A DNA stretch of 64,000 nucleotides from Rhododendron vialii (GCF_030253575.1 NC_080568.1:29756001-29820000); one strand, 5' to 3'; counted from the stretch's first letter, positions 14,143-27,658 are shown. Numbers and translations: made by a program. The notes: generated by a model not told the origin, from the sequence alone.

Positions 14143-17100
14143 TTAATTCCAAGATGATCGATCTGTCATCTCTTGTGCTTCATGATCCTCCTCTAATTCT
14201 CTCTTCCCCTTTGGAAGAGACAAGGAAGATATTGCTCTTGCTGATACCACTTTCCTCACCAATAGCTTCCACCTCTCATCATCACCACCACCACCCTTTT
14301 TCTCTTCTTGTTCTGCTTTCATTTTGAATTGCCTGCCAAATATATCACAACAATATTAATCTCATTTACAAACATAACTAAATAAATCGCCAACTGTTGC
14401 ATCCAACACATGCACCATGGATATGGGACTTTAGGGTCAATTTGTTTAATGGAACTAAAATGAAGGGGTAGATACGTAATCCCATGAAATATTTATTGTC
14501 ATGAGATTCATAGTAAAGAATTAATAATATCACACTAGTATGTTGTCTATGTACTTATTTTGCGGGATTATATATCCAAGTGTAAATTAATTGATCACAA
14601 TGGTGACAATTTTAACCATACTTCAGGTCGATCAAAAAATAAACTATACTTTAGATATAGGATTATTTGGGATATATAGTTCAATCATGATGCTCGTGGC
14701 GGATCAAAACAAACGGATTTTGAATCGTTGTTAAAGGTTGGCACGTGTCCGATCTAATCCAAGGAACCATAATGTACCAAATTTTCGCCCCAAATATCTT
14801 CACGTGCCAAAATGATTAATCAGTGGAGTAGATAGTAACACAAAAGTCTTGCCTATTTGGAAGACTTGTGGTTCTAAATTTCTAGTAGTCATTGAAAGCC
14901 TAACAAAACAGGAGTTTCTTTCATGATTCTCTTGCATACACATAAATGCAGTGAAAACAACTCAAATCTACTTAAACTTCTCCTGAGGACAGGAAGATTG
15001 AGAGGGAAAACTAAAAATGGAGAAAAACAATGAAATGAAATTGGGATTTATAAAGAGTTGGGGTAGAAAACAGCTTGTCCGCGGTGTAGAGGTGCTCTAA
15101 GTGATCGCAGCCGTCGGATGGAGTTTTTAATTGTCCAGATTTGTTTTCAATTTATAGCCGGTAATGAATGATTATGACCTGTAATAAATTCAACAAATCT
15201 GAACCATTGATTTTCAAGATGAACGGTTCAGATAGAACCGTCTGGTTCTTGGGGGAAAATGGGCTTCATGTATTTCCTTTTTAGATTTGTTGGGTTCGTC
15301 CCCACTTCACTTCAAACCATTATGTGTCAATATCATTATCAGAGCACCCACCACGCACAGATATTCTTTTTTCCTTTTTGGCGATTGTTCGGGTTCACTT
15401 TCACGCAACTCAACTAATCTCTTTTTTACTACGCCCGGCCTAGGAAATTTATAATAAATTACTTTCTTGTGACCTGATTTTGAGTATCGAACCTTAATCT
15501 ACAATGTGAGGAGCAAATCCACCGATCCATCGGACCAGCCCTTGGGGCTCCCACGCGCAGAATATCTGCCGTTCATGATTCCCCGATTTGGACAGCCGAC
15601 AGAGGGGGGTTCAGGACCGGTCTACGCTTTAGGACAAATGTGGGTTCGTGAGAATTGAAGAATCAAAACCGACAAACCGACCCTTTTACCTAAAAAATCT
15701 TGAAAAAACATATCCCAACTTACGTTTTTAAGGAGAAGTCTACTCACGCTCTAATTTTTTACAATCAAATTTACAACGGATTTATAACGTTGATATTTGC
15801 CGATATGATAAATGTATGATCAGAACGCATTTATAACTAACTCGCATCGAAGAAAAATGTGTTCCGATTGATTAGTATTTATCGATATCAGATAACTATG
15901 AATTGTCGTGATTAATATTTTTAACGTGCTCTATAAAATAAACGTTCTCAATCATCGAAATGATGGAAGCTGTATACTTAATGTGGCAAATCGGTTGTAA
16001 ATTTGAGTATGTTTGTACAATTGTTTGTGGTGCTAGTATTTTTGGTAAAATTGAGGTTGCATTCTTGTAAACTTATTTATCTTTTTCGTTTTGTATATTT
16101 TGTTCGTATTTTTTGAATTTTTGTTAGATTCGCGTCGTATTTTTTGAATTAAATATTTACCTCGATGAAAAGAGTCTAAAAAGTAAAAAATTATGACCAA
16201 AAACCAAAAAAAGATCATTAAAGATGAAAAAAATACCAAACATCTGTCTTTTTTTGTTTATAGAGTCGTTCTATACGAATTTTTTTCAATCTCACTACAC
16301 GTTTTATACTTTTCTGATTTTTCTCGTCGAAACGAATGATTAATTCCAAAAATTACGACAAAAAATTCAACAGAAAATTGTGAAACGTAAAAAATACCGA
16401 AAAAAGTCACACAAAAAAATTTAGGAGAACGCAATCTGAGGATGGAGTTGTAATTACCGGCAAAGGGGGACCCTGCAAAAAACGGGTTGATCACAGATGG
16501 AGGAATGGAGCCTGAAGAGCTGCCACATGCGATTACACCGCGAACACCCTCCTCCACCCACCCTCTTCCTACACGTGGCGAAGTGCCGAATGAGCAGCTG
16601 CAGCCCCTCGCACGTGGCGAACTTGCCACACGGGCCCCTGTCTTTCGCGGGCTCCACGTCGCAAGGGCCCACGCTCGTGCACCCTTCCGCGCATATGTGC
16701 TCCAGGCACTCCATCGCCTCGCTCAGCTGCGAGTACAAGCTCTGCTCGTGTATGTGTCTTCTCCTCCTTTTCTTCCTCTGTTTTTTAACGACACCGATAT
16801 TAGTAATGACCAATGGACCAAAAATAAAAAATAAATTATGCGTTTGTGTGTTTGTTAATTTGACCGTAATCTCAATTAGTATCTGTATTCACAACCGTCC
16901 GATATAAGACCAACGTGCATCGGACAACTACGACAAAACTCATAACTATGTCTGTAAGTAGCAGAGCTCAAAGAACAATGCCCATTACTAGTTTTTAGTA
17001 CTCCTGTAGTTTGGGTTCAGACATGTACCAATTGAAGTTCGTTAATGAATTGTAGAACTTGAAGCTCGAGCAAGGGGTCGTGATCCTGAACGAATTTCCA

Positions 17101-18261
17101 ACCCTCCGTCTTCTCCACAGATTTGATGCTGTTGAAAATTAATTTCATGCATCTGAGGTGAAGACTCGGTGCATCGCAGAGTTGAGCCAGCTGGATCATA
17201 TCGATCACATTGTCAATTGTCAACCGCTCAGTTAAAGCTTTGGAGCATATCCGCTTCAGCTGAGGCACCAAGAATGCATGAGATAGAGCTAGTAGATGAA
17301 TTCCGTACTTGTCCAGCTCTTCCTCACTGCACCTGAAATGGGTATTTTTGTCATTTTTGAGCAAGGTTTTACAGACAAACAAACAGCGTACCTTGGAGAT
17401 AATAATGGAGAGAAACAATGGTTCAATTTTTATAATGCAAGTCCATCCATTAACAAACAGTGTATCTAAAATCATAAAAAATATCGTTAATACATATGTG
17501 AGGCTCTAAATGTGTCACGTGTGATTGAAGTAAAGGACAAGGCCACGTGTGATGAAGTAAAGAACAACGGACGGCTATGATTCATTTTAAATTATAAATT
17601 GTACTTATTTATAAAAAATAACTCAGATTCTTGTACTAGTAACTTATAAGCAACATTCTCAAAAAAATAAAAAAATAAAAAAAACTTACTATACTATATA
17701 ACAAAGGAAAATGGGCATCAGCCATGAGAAAGACTATCATTGGATCCATTCAAATATTGAAATTGATTGATTAACCAGATTTCTAGTTTTTATACGAGTT
17801 TGACGTGCAAATAAGATTAAAATACATGTTTTCAGCATAGGGGCGGTTTTACCATAAGTTTAGGGGGTTTAAGCAAAAATTCACTAAAAAAAGATTATTT
17901 TTTTACAAATAAGTTAACTTTTCTTTAATATTATCGGCACTGGATCACTGGCGTGGATTTAAAATAAATGAAAATCCAACTAAATTTAGGTAGTTTAATA
18001 ATTTTTTTTAATCGTTTTTTTGAAGAATCGTGGTGGGATATTGTATAATACTAGTAGTGCTATATGTTGGAGTATCTTTTCTTTTTATAAAACAAATAGG
18101 ATTTGTATGTACATTTTCTTTTTGCATATAGTAATATATTTCGCCAAGTTAAAGTCTATTTTTGGCATTGAACTTTCCCATCGTTGAATAGAAAATTGTC
18201 ACCGCTGGAGCCGCCCCTGTTTTGGCGTTCACAAGTTTTAGTTACATATTTTACTTTTAGC

Positions 18262-18309
<48 letters not shown>

Positions 18310-19155
18310 TGACTTGGCGGCAGAAAGAAATCGAAGGAACACGGCAACGGCTTTGCAAGGAACGCCGAGTATTCGAACGGTGGGAGGTGAACTACTCCGG
18401 TGATTACGTGGCCGGTTTATCATGCTTTCCAGTACTGGAGACGCTGAAGCCTAGCATTACGAGAAAAACTAGTTAGACTATTTCGAAATCCAATTCATGA
18501 AAATTGCAGAGTTTGTTGATTTCATTCAGTCTTTCAGAATGAAAAAATAGAAATCAATAGTAACTTATGGGGGAAAAAAAACAGAGGAAATTAAGCATTT
18601 CAATCCACGGTTCTGATAGCAGCTTAATCAGTTGTTAAAACTCAACTTGAATCCAATAACTTGAAGACAGATAACAAAATCTTCAAAAGCCATGTTCTCA
18701 TATTTAGTTTAATCCCTTTTTTTAAATCCAGAATTGATTTCATTAACAACAATCTTAATTACTGATCAAGCTGGATTATTATTCACATTTAGGTGAGAGA
18801 CACGATCCAGGGACGAAATAGCGACATGGAGTTGATGTACCTTTCTCGGTGAGTAATTTTTCAATTTTTGATCCTAAGCCAACAATTTGTTGGCAAGCGG
18901 ATTCGATGGACTTGAACGTTTGAAAAGTTCTATATCGAAGCTTCAGTTTGACATTTGTTTTTTGCTTTGATTAAGCGATCATTAGGTTGCGGAGAAAAAG
19001 GATCAAAACATAAAATTTCAACAGCGTACCAGGACACTACGGTGCGCCGGGATGCGCTGTCCGCCGGAGGTGACAACGTGGACATCCAGCGGCTCGGCAG
19101 GGATTTGATCGGAGTATACAGGAATCGGCGACGGCCAGTTATTCGTCGGCGACAT
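14143..19155 (-). CDS. BTB/POZ and TAZ domain-containing protein (BT family)
   Basis: Five exons on the minus strand, 19155-19030, 18450-18314, 17332-17029, 16777-16458 and 14332-14143, join in frame to 358 aa, close to the family size of about 365. The BTB domain spans about 22-130 (LDVHVVTSGGQRIPAHRSVL across the exon 1 end). A BACK-like helical part runs to about 189. The TAZ zinc finger lies at about 203-298 with the expected His/Cys series (LIRHFATCRKR, GCSRCNRMWQL, CRVPLCRQFK). The C-terminal WKLLVRKVVSARAIS is the calmodulin-binding segment of the family. Family knowledge: plant BT proteins act as CUL3 adaptors and transcriptional scaffolds responding to nitrate, sugar and hormones, in nucleus and cytosol. 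An in-frame stop just upstream makes the ATG at 19155 the first usable start. Start choice and BT1-BT5 assignment remain open. Confidence 0.93.
18264..18307. repeat. (GA)22 microsatellite beside a 5' splice site
   Basis: Twenty-two GA units lie inside intron 2 of the BT gene. In the sense of the gene this is a (CT)22 tract starting about 6 nt after the GT of the donor at 18313-18312, an unusual place for a pyrimidine tract. Confidence 0.95.
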
Positions 19156-19259
19156 GGAAAGGTCGAGTGGGTTCCGAGCGTCTGCTTCGAATTTTGCGAG
19201 TCGGCCGTCCAAGTGTCCTCTTCGTTGGCCTCGTGGTTGTCATTTGAGAGCTCTCTGCC

Positions 19260-19265
19260 TTTATA
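19260..19265 (-). promoter_or_regulatory. Likely TATA box of the BT gene
   Basis: On the minus strand CTATAAAGG lies about 105 bp upstream of the ATG at 19155. A transcription start about 30 bp downstream would leave a leader of about 75 nt. An ATG at 19243 opens a 34-codon frame overlapping the main start; it matters only if transcription starts further upstream. Confidence 0.45.
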
Positions 19266-19937
19266 GACAGCAAAAGAAATGTTTTTCATTTTTTTTAATG
19301 AAAAAACCAAACTAATGTTTATGTGGGCATAGCATTGTCACATCCCACGTATTGGAGGTTTCTAGTAGTCGTGAGAAGAATCCGGCTCCACTGGTTGGGG
19401 TCGTTTTTATTTTTAATGATTTAGATTTGTTGATAAATTGTTACACGTAAGAAAAAAAATTTACCGGTAATTCATAGATCTAGATCATTTATTGTAGAGA
19501 TGGATCAGATAAAAAAAATATTATTGACAAATGAACGCTTGATACGAGATTACTTCATGACTGCACAAAAGTTGGATCCAATTAGAAGATCTAACATATG
19601 CGGGCCATTAGCATGTTTTTGTCACCACGTCATTCTGAAGTACTAAGAAATCATGGCTATTTGGTGAGGATGAAGGAGATGAAGTTTACAATGACAACGA
19701 TAGCAGGGTCGAACAAAATCAAGATTTTGATGGAATTTGAGTGTGTTTGTGGGGTGATGAAGTTATGAGAGAGAGAAGGGGGAGAGAGTTTGACGTCGGG
19801 AAGAAGGTCGCCGATAGAGGGGGTGGCGGTGTGGGAGAATGGAAAATGGGTAATGAAGAGAATAACGATGAGTGAGAGAAAGAGCGCCTAACGGATTGCT
19901 GACGGAAGGTTTTAACTGCTATAAGCCACATACTTTG
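19266..19937. other. Upstream region of the BT gene
   Basis: AT-rich sequence with no gene. A GA-rich stretch lies at about 19765-19885. Probably includes the promoter of the BT gene; no specific cis element could be assigned. Confidence 0.4.
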
Positions 19938-20847
19938 ACGGCCCGTTTGGATGCAGCCATGACTCCCCTCCATAGCTAATTCATCCGGATTAGAGGATGA
20001 TTTGACAGATTTGGCTGGGTTTGGATGCCAAATTCCACCCCTCCGTAGCTCATCCCCCCTCCATATTTCTCTCCCCTTATCCGGATGGGGTTTGAGGTGG
20101 GCATAGCTAATCCGGCTTTATCCTCTTGAATTTTGACCATTTTACCCCTCCTCATCCCCTTCCCCCAACGGCTCTCTCTCTGCTAACAGAGACAGGAAAC
20201 AAGAAGAAGAAGAAATCACCACCAACACCACCACAAAAACTCACACCAAAAAATATGTATGTATATGTAGAGAGAGAGAGAGAGATAGAGTGACGTACCT
20301 GTTTTGGGGTGGGTTCTGTACAGATCGAAGAGAGGGAGAGAGAGAGACGATGGTAGTGGCTAGGTGCAACAACTTTTCTTCTTTTTCTTCTTCGATTCTG
20401 TCCGTCTGTCTGTCTCTTTGTCTCTCGCTCTCGCTCTCTCATGTCCATGTGTGACCATGTGTTAAATTAAAAGGCACACATACTTAAATCATGAAAAGAA
20501 TGAAATTTATATCTTACAATTTTTAAATTATATAATTTATTAGTAAAATAAATTATTATAGCTTAAAATTTTTGAAAAGTAATTAAATATATTGAGTTTT
20601 GCAATTATATAATTAATGTTATGCATAATAAATTTTGGGACTACACAAGGGCAAAAGAGTCATTTGACAATTTTTGCATCATCCATCCAACCTTATCCCC
20701 CATCATCCAAACCAACTACTTTTTAATCCCCCTCCATAAAAGTCACATCTATATGAGCCCACCCTTCATAATTAATTTCACCTACTATCTTATCCCCTTT
20801 TTATAAATATAATCCCCCAAAATTATACCCGCATCCAAACGGGCCGT
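19938..20847. mobile_element. 910 bp TIR element with possible captured leader
   Basis: The left end ACGGCCCGTTTGGATGC pairs exactly with the right end GCATCCAAACGGGCCGT. Subterminal sequence is rich in CATCC/GGATG and CCCCCTCC words. No transposase is encoded. The middle (about 20160-20445) differs: read on the minus strand it is a CT-rich, 5'-UTR-like block ending CCAAAACAG before GTACGTCAC, which looks like an exon with a splice donor. Flanks TGA and TTA would fit a degenerate 3 bp Harbinger duplication if the ends begin at CGGCCC; this is uncertain. Confidence 0.7.
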
Positions 20848-20874
20848 TAGGGGGGTTAAAGTTGCTAGAATAGA

Positions 20875-20899
20875 GTCCAACTCTAGAATAGAGTTGGAC
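20875..20899. repeat. Short perfect hairpin
   Basis: GTCCAACTCTA and TAGAGTTGGAC flank a 3 nt loop. A third half-copy (CCAACTCTAGAATA) follows directly. Function is unknown. Confidence 0.8.
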
Positions 20900-21362
20900 C
20901 AACTCTAGAATAACAAAAGTGTCCAAGTTCTACGGGGGCAACTTGAAAATCAGTCATAGTTAAAGGGGGGCTTATTTTAACTCACCACGCGCGTGGGGTA
21001 TTTGTTTGGTAGTGTCTAATTAATTTCCTCCTTTGCTCCTTTATAGTCCTTACCTCATTTTAATTATAATTAATTTTGTTCAGAGTGTCCCTTGTTCTTT
21101 TTGGCGCGACACCTACACCTATGCCCACGTCGTCATCCAAGACGCCGGAAAGCAGGTGCCACGGAAACCCGACTCATGCGTCACTCATTACGTGTCCGGA
21201 GTCATAAATTAGTCAAGCCCCCCTTTCGCCCGGCCACTTGGCACTTTTTCGTGCGCTATTTTTTTTGTTTTTTTTTTTGATCGGCATATTTTTGTTGTTG
21301 TTAGACTTGAGTGAAATTTTACATCGGATCGTTCGTCTCAACGAGAAAAATCGAAAAAATAA

Positions 21363-21407
<45 letters not shown>

Positions 21408-21682
21408 TAGAAAAAATTCATATAAAACAACAAAATTGACCTAAAAGGCTTATTATTTCTTTATAAGACGGTCTTTTAGTGTCTTTTTCGTCGTCTTATA
21501 GTAATTTTATTTTGAATATTGGTCTTTATTTTTGTAATTTTTTGATTTCTACGAAGGGTGTGAGGTAAATATTTGATCCAAATTTAATAAGAATTAAAAA
21601 AAAACATAAAAACACACGAGCCGAAAAAATTCCTAAAAAGTTAGGTCAAAAGGGGCCTTTTATTATTAATGCAATATTATTT

Positions 21683-22012
21683 GCATGAGTCGCATAGTAC
21701 TCCCGACGAGCCACGTCTCAACAAAACTTGAGGAATACACAGGATAATAAATTTTAAGGGCTAGCTCTAACTGAGAATTTTAAATTTGATCGACATGGCA
21801 GGCTAGTTGATGAATGGACATTTGAAACAAATTCAATCCAATATTTTGCATGAGTCATATGCTGCTTCTGACAAGTCATGTTTCGACAAAACTTATATAT
21901 AACAGATAAGCATGGTAATACATTTTTAGAGTTCTAACCAAGAATTAGTAATTGCAAATTTAACATAGCGTGCCAGTTTGATGAATTGACATTTGAAACA
22001 AATTCAACTTTA
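21683..22012. repeat. Diverged tandem duplication, period 165 bp
   Basis: Two copies start GCATGAGTC at 21683 and 21848 and end with GACATTTGAAACAAATTCAA. They have drifted noticeably, so the duplication is old. Non-coding. Confidence 0.8.
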
Positions 22013-22244
22013 AGGTCAATTGCTTAATTGGCATTTGACATTTTCCCCCTCCTGCCAAACTTGGTATTCGGCAAAATAAGAGGCCAAATTTATTTAATTA
22101 CTTTGTTCTCCAAAACTCAATTGTAAAATGAAAGATTAGATCGAAGTGGAAATATATACAACAATCGTCGGTAAAGTGTTCGTCCAGTCGACCGAGCCAT
22201 TCGTCTTGGTTGAGATACATCTAGTGCAGAAATTTAGGGAAAAA

Positions 22245-22540
22245 TGAATTTCAAATCATTTGACACAGGTGAGTTCTTTATTATTATCTTAAACTACAAC
22301 GAACGGCTTTAAATACATTTATTATTTGTTTTTTTTTATGCCCACTAGTCGACCGTAGCCATGGCCCATGTGTATTGGTTAAGATATACATAAACATCTT
22401 AATTGGAAAATGAAGAATGTTAGATACGTGGATTATCGTGAAGGGATTTAGACACAAATATATTTCAAACCGTCCGACAGGGATGATGAGTTCTTTATTA
22501 TTTTGTTGGACTGCATCGAACAACTTTAAATATTCCGAAT
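22245..22540. repeat. Diverged direct repeat, ~220 bp apart
   Basis: The stretch around 22245-22317 (GAGTTCTTTATTATTATC) recurs around 22460-22535 (GAGTTCTTTATTATTTTG). CGACCGAGCC / CGACCGTAGCC upstream also recurs. An old tandem duplication of about 220 bp is likely. Confidence 0.6.
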
Positions 22541-23839
22541 AAATGCATATGATATAGTAGTTTGGGGGCACTTATTTCCCATTGGAAGGTGGAGATAAAA
22601 TCAGTACTACGACTATATATAGTAGCAAGAAACAAATATATTAACGGTACTTTATGAATGACGGGGCCGACGGTTGCACGTTTGACGCAATGGCCGAAGG
22701 CGGTGCGGGGCGGCGGCTGGCTGATTAAGTCTAAGAAACTTTTTTAATCACAATTATTATACGCATGCACATTTAGTTGATGTTACGTGGAAAACGATGT
22801 TTTCATCTCACATGGTTAATTTTTAATGGTGAGGTGTGGCTTTGCTCAAGTTGACCATTGTACTGGCCATTTTTGGCCACTTTTCGGATTCACGTTGATG
22901 ATCGATGCGTTCATATTGTAGAACTTGTGGGTAGCTAAACAGAGCACATTTATCTATTAAAAAATGAATTCTTTGATCAATGTGCCCAAGTCGGTTTTTC
23001 AAAATAAAGCTGCTATGTTTAGGGTATCTATAGTTATATGATCAACTTCATTTATTTTGTGAAATTATAATCAACGAGTACTGCAATATGTACGAATCCA
23101 ATTATTAAAGTGGGTCCAGAAAATTGCTGAAAAAATGGCCGGACTGTACGTGTCCAATTACAACATGAGGGGTCTAGTCCGAATTAGAAGGCTATTCTTT
23201 TTGGATTTTGATATTTGCACTCCACTTTTTACTGATGGTGCTTCACTTTGTTCATGAAGTTACTAGTAACTTCACGTTAAAAGTGGAGCACGAAAATCAG
23301 TTTCCTTTCTCTCTTTTTTGGTCAAAAATTAGAAGGCTATTCTTGAAAATTGACATTCAGTCATGGACTTCAAACAGGGGACGAAGTAGACAATTCAGAT
23401 AGACGGACTAAGCAATTTTACATCAAATAATATTGGGATCTTGTACGGCGGCCAATACAGCCGTCCATTTCAGCAATGGATGGCTCGGATTTTAATCCGA
23501 ACAATCGACGACTCTGATCAATAGGAGTTCGAATTAAATCCCAGCCATTGGCATCAAAATAGACTGCCGAATTGGCCGCGCTTACAACCCTTGTAGTGTG
23601 GGATGCACTACAGGATTTCCAAATTCGTGATACAAGTATCATACCTGTGCTATGCATGGAGGGAAGGAAAAAAATTCTATTTTGTTTAATGTTATTTATA
23701 GCTACGGGTAAAGTTTTGTTATTATTTTTACCCGTCATTGATTTATGATTTAACATTAAATGTAAAAGTTTTAATGAAAGATTGTTTGAGCATAAAAGGA
23801 ACTTTGAAAGCTTTTTCTAACCCCTTTATATTTAACTTA

Positions 23840-24112
23840 CTCCCTCTGTCTCTTTTTAAGTGTCCTATTTCGTAACTCTAACTTATTAAAAAAAACATCA
23901 TCATTATACCTTTCACATCAACTTTTTCCTTCACTTTCTCTACTTACCCATCATCATTATACTTTTACTCACTAACTTTTCAAAATAGAATTTACTTTTA
24001 TGGACAAAAATAGACAATGCACCAACTTTTACCCAATAACTTTACAAAATGGACACTTATTAAAGGACAACCCAAAATGGAATAGTAGACTCTAAATAAG
24101 GGATAGAGGGAG
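23840..24112. mobile_element. Stowaway-like MITE
   Basis: The left end CTCCCTCTGTCTCTTTTTAA pairs with the right end AGGGATAGAGGGAG, and TA flanks both sides (23838-23839 and 24113-24114). It is 273 bp long, AT-rich and non-coding. It is clearly related in its ends to the copy at 990-1229. Confidence 0.9.
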
Positions 24113-24689
24113 TATTGTATTTAGCAAATTGTAGGGGAAAAAAGGAGATGAAAATGAATGTTATTTGGAGAATGCCACATAGACAACTTGATTTTATTTT
24201 CGGAAACTACATTTGCTTAGTATAAAGTATAGATTTATTTTATTGTTGTTTATCTGACAATAATATCAAACAATAAGCCAAAAGCTACTGTGTATATTTT
24301 ATCAAAATTTGACTTGCATTACAAAAGGATCAAAGAATAAGCTAGAAACAATAGTGCATTTTTTTAAATCAAAAGTTGACTTACACATGCATCGTGTGTG
24401 ACCAACCTATATTTACTAGTAGGGAGCACACGGTTCACGTGTCTAGATGCCCCAAGAATTTTTTTTCTGCTTTTTGGCCCCATTCCCTCTAAATTTTTGG
24501 TTTGGTATTTTTTCGGCATTTTTCTCTCTTCGTAATTTTTTGTTCATCTTTTCGTCGTAACATTTGAGATTATTCCTCCATATCATTGAGAGAAATTGTA
24601 AAAGTATAAAAATGTGGACCATAATTGAGAGATTTATATGAGATGACAAAAATACAAAAATACAAAAAATGCTACAGCAAGTTGTTTGA

Positions 24690-24865
24690 TATTTTTTTTG
24701 CCTATAGTTTTTTTTTTTTGTGGCCATAATTTTTGAATTTTTAGAATCCTTTCATCAAGACAAATGATTTATAAAGGTATTTTTTTTGCCTATAGTTTTT
24801 TTTTTTTGTGGCCATAATTTTTGAATTTTTAGAATCCTTTCATCAAGACAAATGATTTATAAAAA
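24690..24865. repeat. Near-identical 88 bp tandem duplication
   Basis: The unit beginning TATTTTTTTTGCCTATAG at 24690 is repeated at 24778 with almost no change, so it is recent. The unit contains the word TCATCAAGACAAATGATTTA, which belongs to a dispersed family also seen near 16325, 21335 and 59785. Confidence 0.9.
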
Positions 24866-25142
24866 AAAATAACGTCAATCATACCAAAACTCATAAAAGA
24901 TGAAAAAAATCTAAATTTTTTAGGAAGGATGAGATCTAAAATGGTGTGGGGCAGTTTGGCCCAAATAGGTTTCGTCCTGGGCTTTTGGACTAGGAGTGTC
25001 CATCATACGGAAATTGGAAAGAAACAGAGAGAGAACACGATCTCAAGATATTTCAAAAACAGCGTCGTATCATTTACCCAAGTCGTGGTCCTCCAACCTC
25101 CTGTTTAAAGAGGGTGAACAAAATTTTTCTCGAACTGTATTC

Positions 25143-25390
25143 ATCTTATTAAAGCTCGTGGCCTCCTATATCGCGATTACAGAACGAGAGCTCACAATCT
25201 TCCAAACGACGTGGCCCCACAACCTCCTAGAGCCTTCTATTCACATGTCATTCCACGTAAACATGTGGTGTTGGAAGGCTGAGCTGAATGTGGTCTTATG
25301 TGAATGTGTGGTGTTTTGATCTTATTAAAGCTCGTGGCCTCCCATATTGCAATTACAGAACGCGAGCTCACAATCTTCCGAACGACACCA
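25143..25390. repeat. Direct repeats of a ~65 bp segment
   Basis: A segment starting CTTATTAAAGCTCGTGGCC at about 25145 recurs at 25321 with a few changes. Related scraps (AACCTCCYGT, CACAATCTTCC) continue to about 25700, giving a decayed array. Non-coding. Confidence 0.75.
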
Positions 25391-27615
25391 TGGCCGTGCA
25401 ACCTCCCGTCTCCAACATGCTAAGGTCACAATCTAACAAAACAGCATCGTATAGTGCTAGAGTCGTGGTGCTCCAAACTCCTGTTTCCAAACGGGTCCTG
25501 CTAAATACAACAGCGAATTTGCTACACGTATCCAATTCATAGGTAGGAAATTGTTGGAAAAACCCTTTGAATTGGCTACTTGTACCAAATTCACAGTTGT
25601 ATTTAGCAGCACCCTTCCAAAATGCAAGATTTTAATCTCTACATAAAACAACAACGTGTGTTGCACAACCTCCCGTCTCCGAGGTCACAATCTTCCAAAA
25701 CTGCACCGTACAGTGCTTACATCGGGGTGATTTACTCTAGCGTCTTCCAAACGCGAGTTCAAACCTTCTGTGGATATCCAAACAAACAGATGAGAGTAAG
25801 TGATTATCCAAACAAATACTCCTATATTTCAAACTTTGGTAATCTTACATATGAAGTCCAAGAGATTATGTTGAGGACTTCAACAGACTTGAATTTTCAT
25901 ATGTCCGGTTCCAAGAGACAACAATAACAATAATAAGAGTAACCAATATCCCCAATCAACGGGGATATAGGAGGATAGGACATGAGAGTAACCTGTCTTC
26001 ATTGAATATATATGTACAAAGTGGCTGTCCAAAAATGACTTTTCATTGAAATAGCGGCCTCCTACCTTCAAAAATCAAGATACTTTAGGGACGTCATGCT
26101 GTGGAATAATGACACAAATCAAACTCAGAACGCATCAAAACACCTTTGCTTCTTTCATTTAAAATCCAAAGCATAAGTACGTAATGCTCAAGGTTTCCAA
26201 TTTGAAGACAGAGCTAGGGAGCAATTTTGAAGGGTGGTTTGATGTTTGAATTATTGCTCGGAGCAACCAAATGGTACCTACATCCTCGCGTATCTATTTT
26301 TACTTTGGTGTTTGAATATATCTCGGAGATGGTCTAAGTGGATTGTCAGTCAATGAGTGGTAGCTACTAGTATATGAGCATTGCTACAAACGCAACATAT
26401 TGTTCAAGAAGTTGTACAATGCTCGCATGTACTATCTGGCATCACATCACAGCTAACAGTATGAAAAACAACCAATCCAGTGACCCAAATAAAGAGGAGT
26501 CATTTTAAACTCCAGTAGAATCCTTGTAGGACTTCTCTCTTTTCTTCAAATCCACCAAAGATATTCGTTGTCCGTGAGGTAGACCGCTTTGGGGATCAAA
26601 TGATTCAAATCGCGTCACAACAAAACCCAAATTCCCCTTGTGAAGTTTCTTTGGCTTATGGATACATTGCTTGGTCTACAAGGACTAGAGCTTTTATCTC
26701 TCTAAAATAGTGTCTTAATAACAAGGTATCTGTCCTTGAAGAACATGAGAACATATCACTATCAGATCCACAAACTTCACTTGACCCATGTGCAGAATCA
26801 CACGATGAATCAGAAAGCCATGCACACGTAGGGCGTGTTTGATAGCAGGTTTTGTTTGGAGGGGATTGGTAATGAGGTGGGATTAGGGTAGGGATTGATA
26901 AGGAGAAGGGATTGGTAAGGAGATGGGATTGATAATGAGTATGTTTGTTTTGCACCGGATTGAATGATAGGAGTATTATCTACCATATTTGTTTAACATG
27001 GGATAGGATTGGATTAAAATATCTATTTCCATTTTTACCCTTATGCAAAATAGTAAAAAAAAATGAAGCAAAATTTAACTCTTCTATTTTTCCCTGTGGC
27101 TGTTATATAGGTATTGCAAAAATAAAAATATTACAAAATTTAACTCTTCTATTTTGCAAACATAGAATGAGCTTGAAAACGGAACAAGTACTTGAAAACG
27201 GAACAAATCCATGCACTGGACATGCTACTAGAATAGTCCACCAAAACAATTGAACTACAGCACTCCTCATGACAGTCATAATGTCGAACCTGCAGGCCAA
27301 CGCCTGGAATAGCAGGTCCAATAATAGCAACAACACAGCACAACTACTGGACTGTAATAGCAATCTAAGCAACAAGTAGGAAACTGCAGCAAAACAAAAA
27401 CAAAAAAAGGAAACTACCCAGTTGCAGATTGGTCACATGTCCACTAACATACTACAACTTTCCAAAAAATAAAAAGGAAACTACTCCATCACTTGGTCAA
27501 TGAGAGAACCACATCACTTGTTTGCACTGCCATTTCTAAATCACATCAAAATAATACTTGAAACAACCAATACAAACAACAAACATAATAATAAACAGTC
27601 ATTTTAAATAAATAA

Positions 27616-27655
<40 letters not shown>

Positions 27656-27658
<3 letters not shown>

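Larger units (their letters stand above)
20900..26830. other. 6 kb gene-poor region of repeats
   Basis: No gene is supported. An (AT)n tract lies at about 21367-21402. Tandem and direct duplications and a Stowaway MITE are listed separately. Short open frames here have no family resemblance or splice context. Confidence 0.5.

Noticed and set aside
16487-16907. Plus-strand frames of 115-136 codons
   Set aside because: They are antisense shadows of the TAZ-domain exon of the BT gene.
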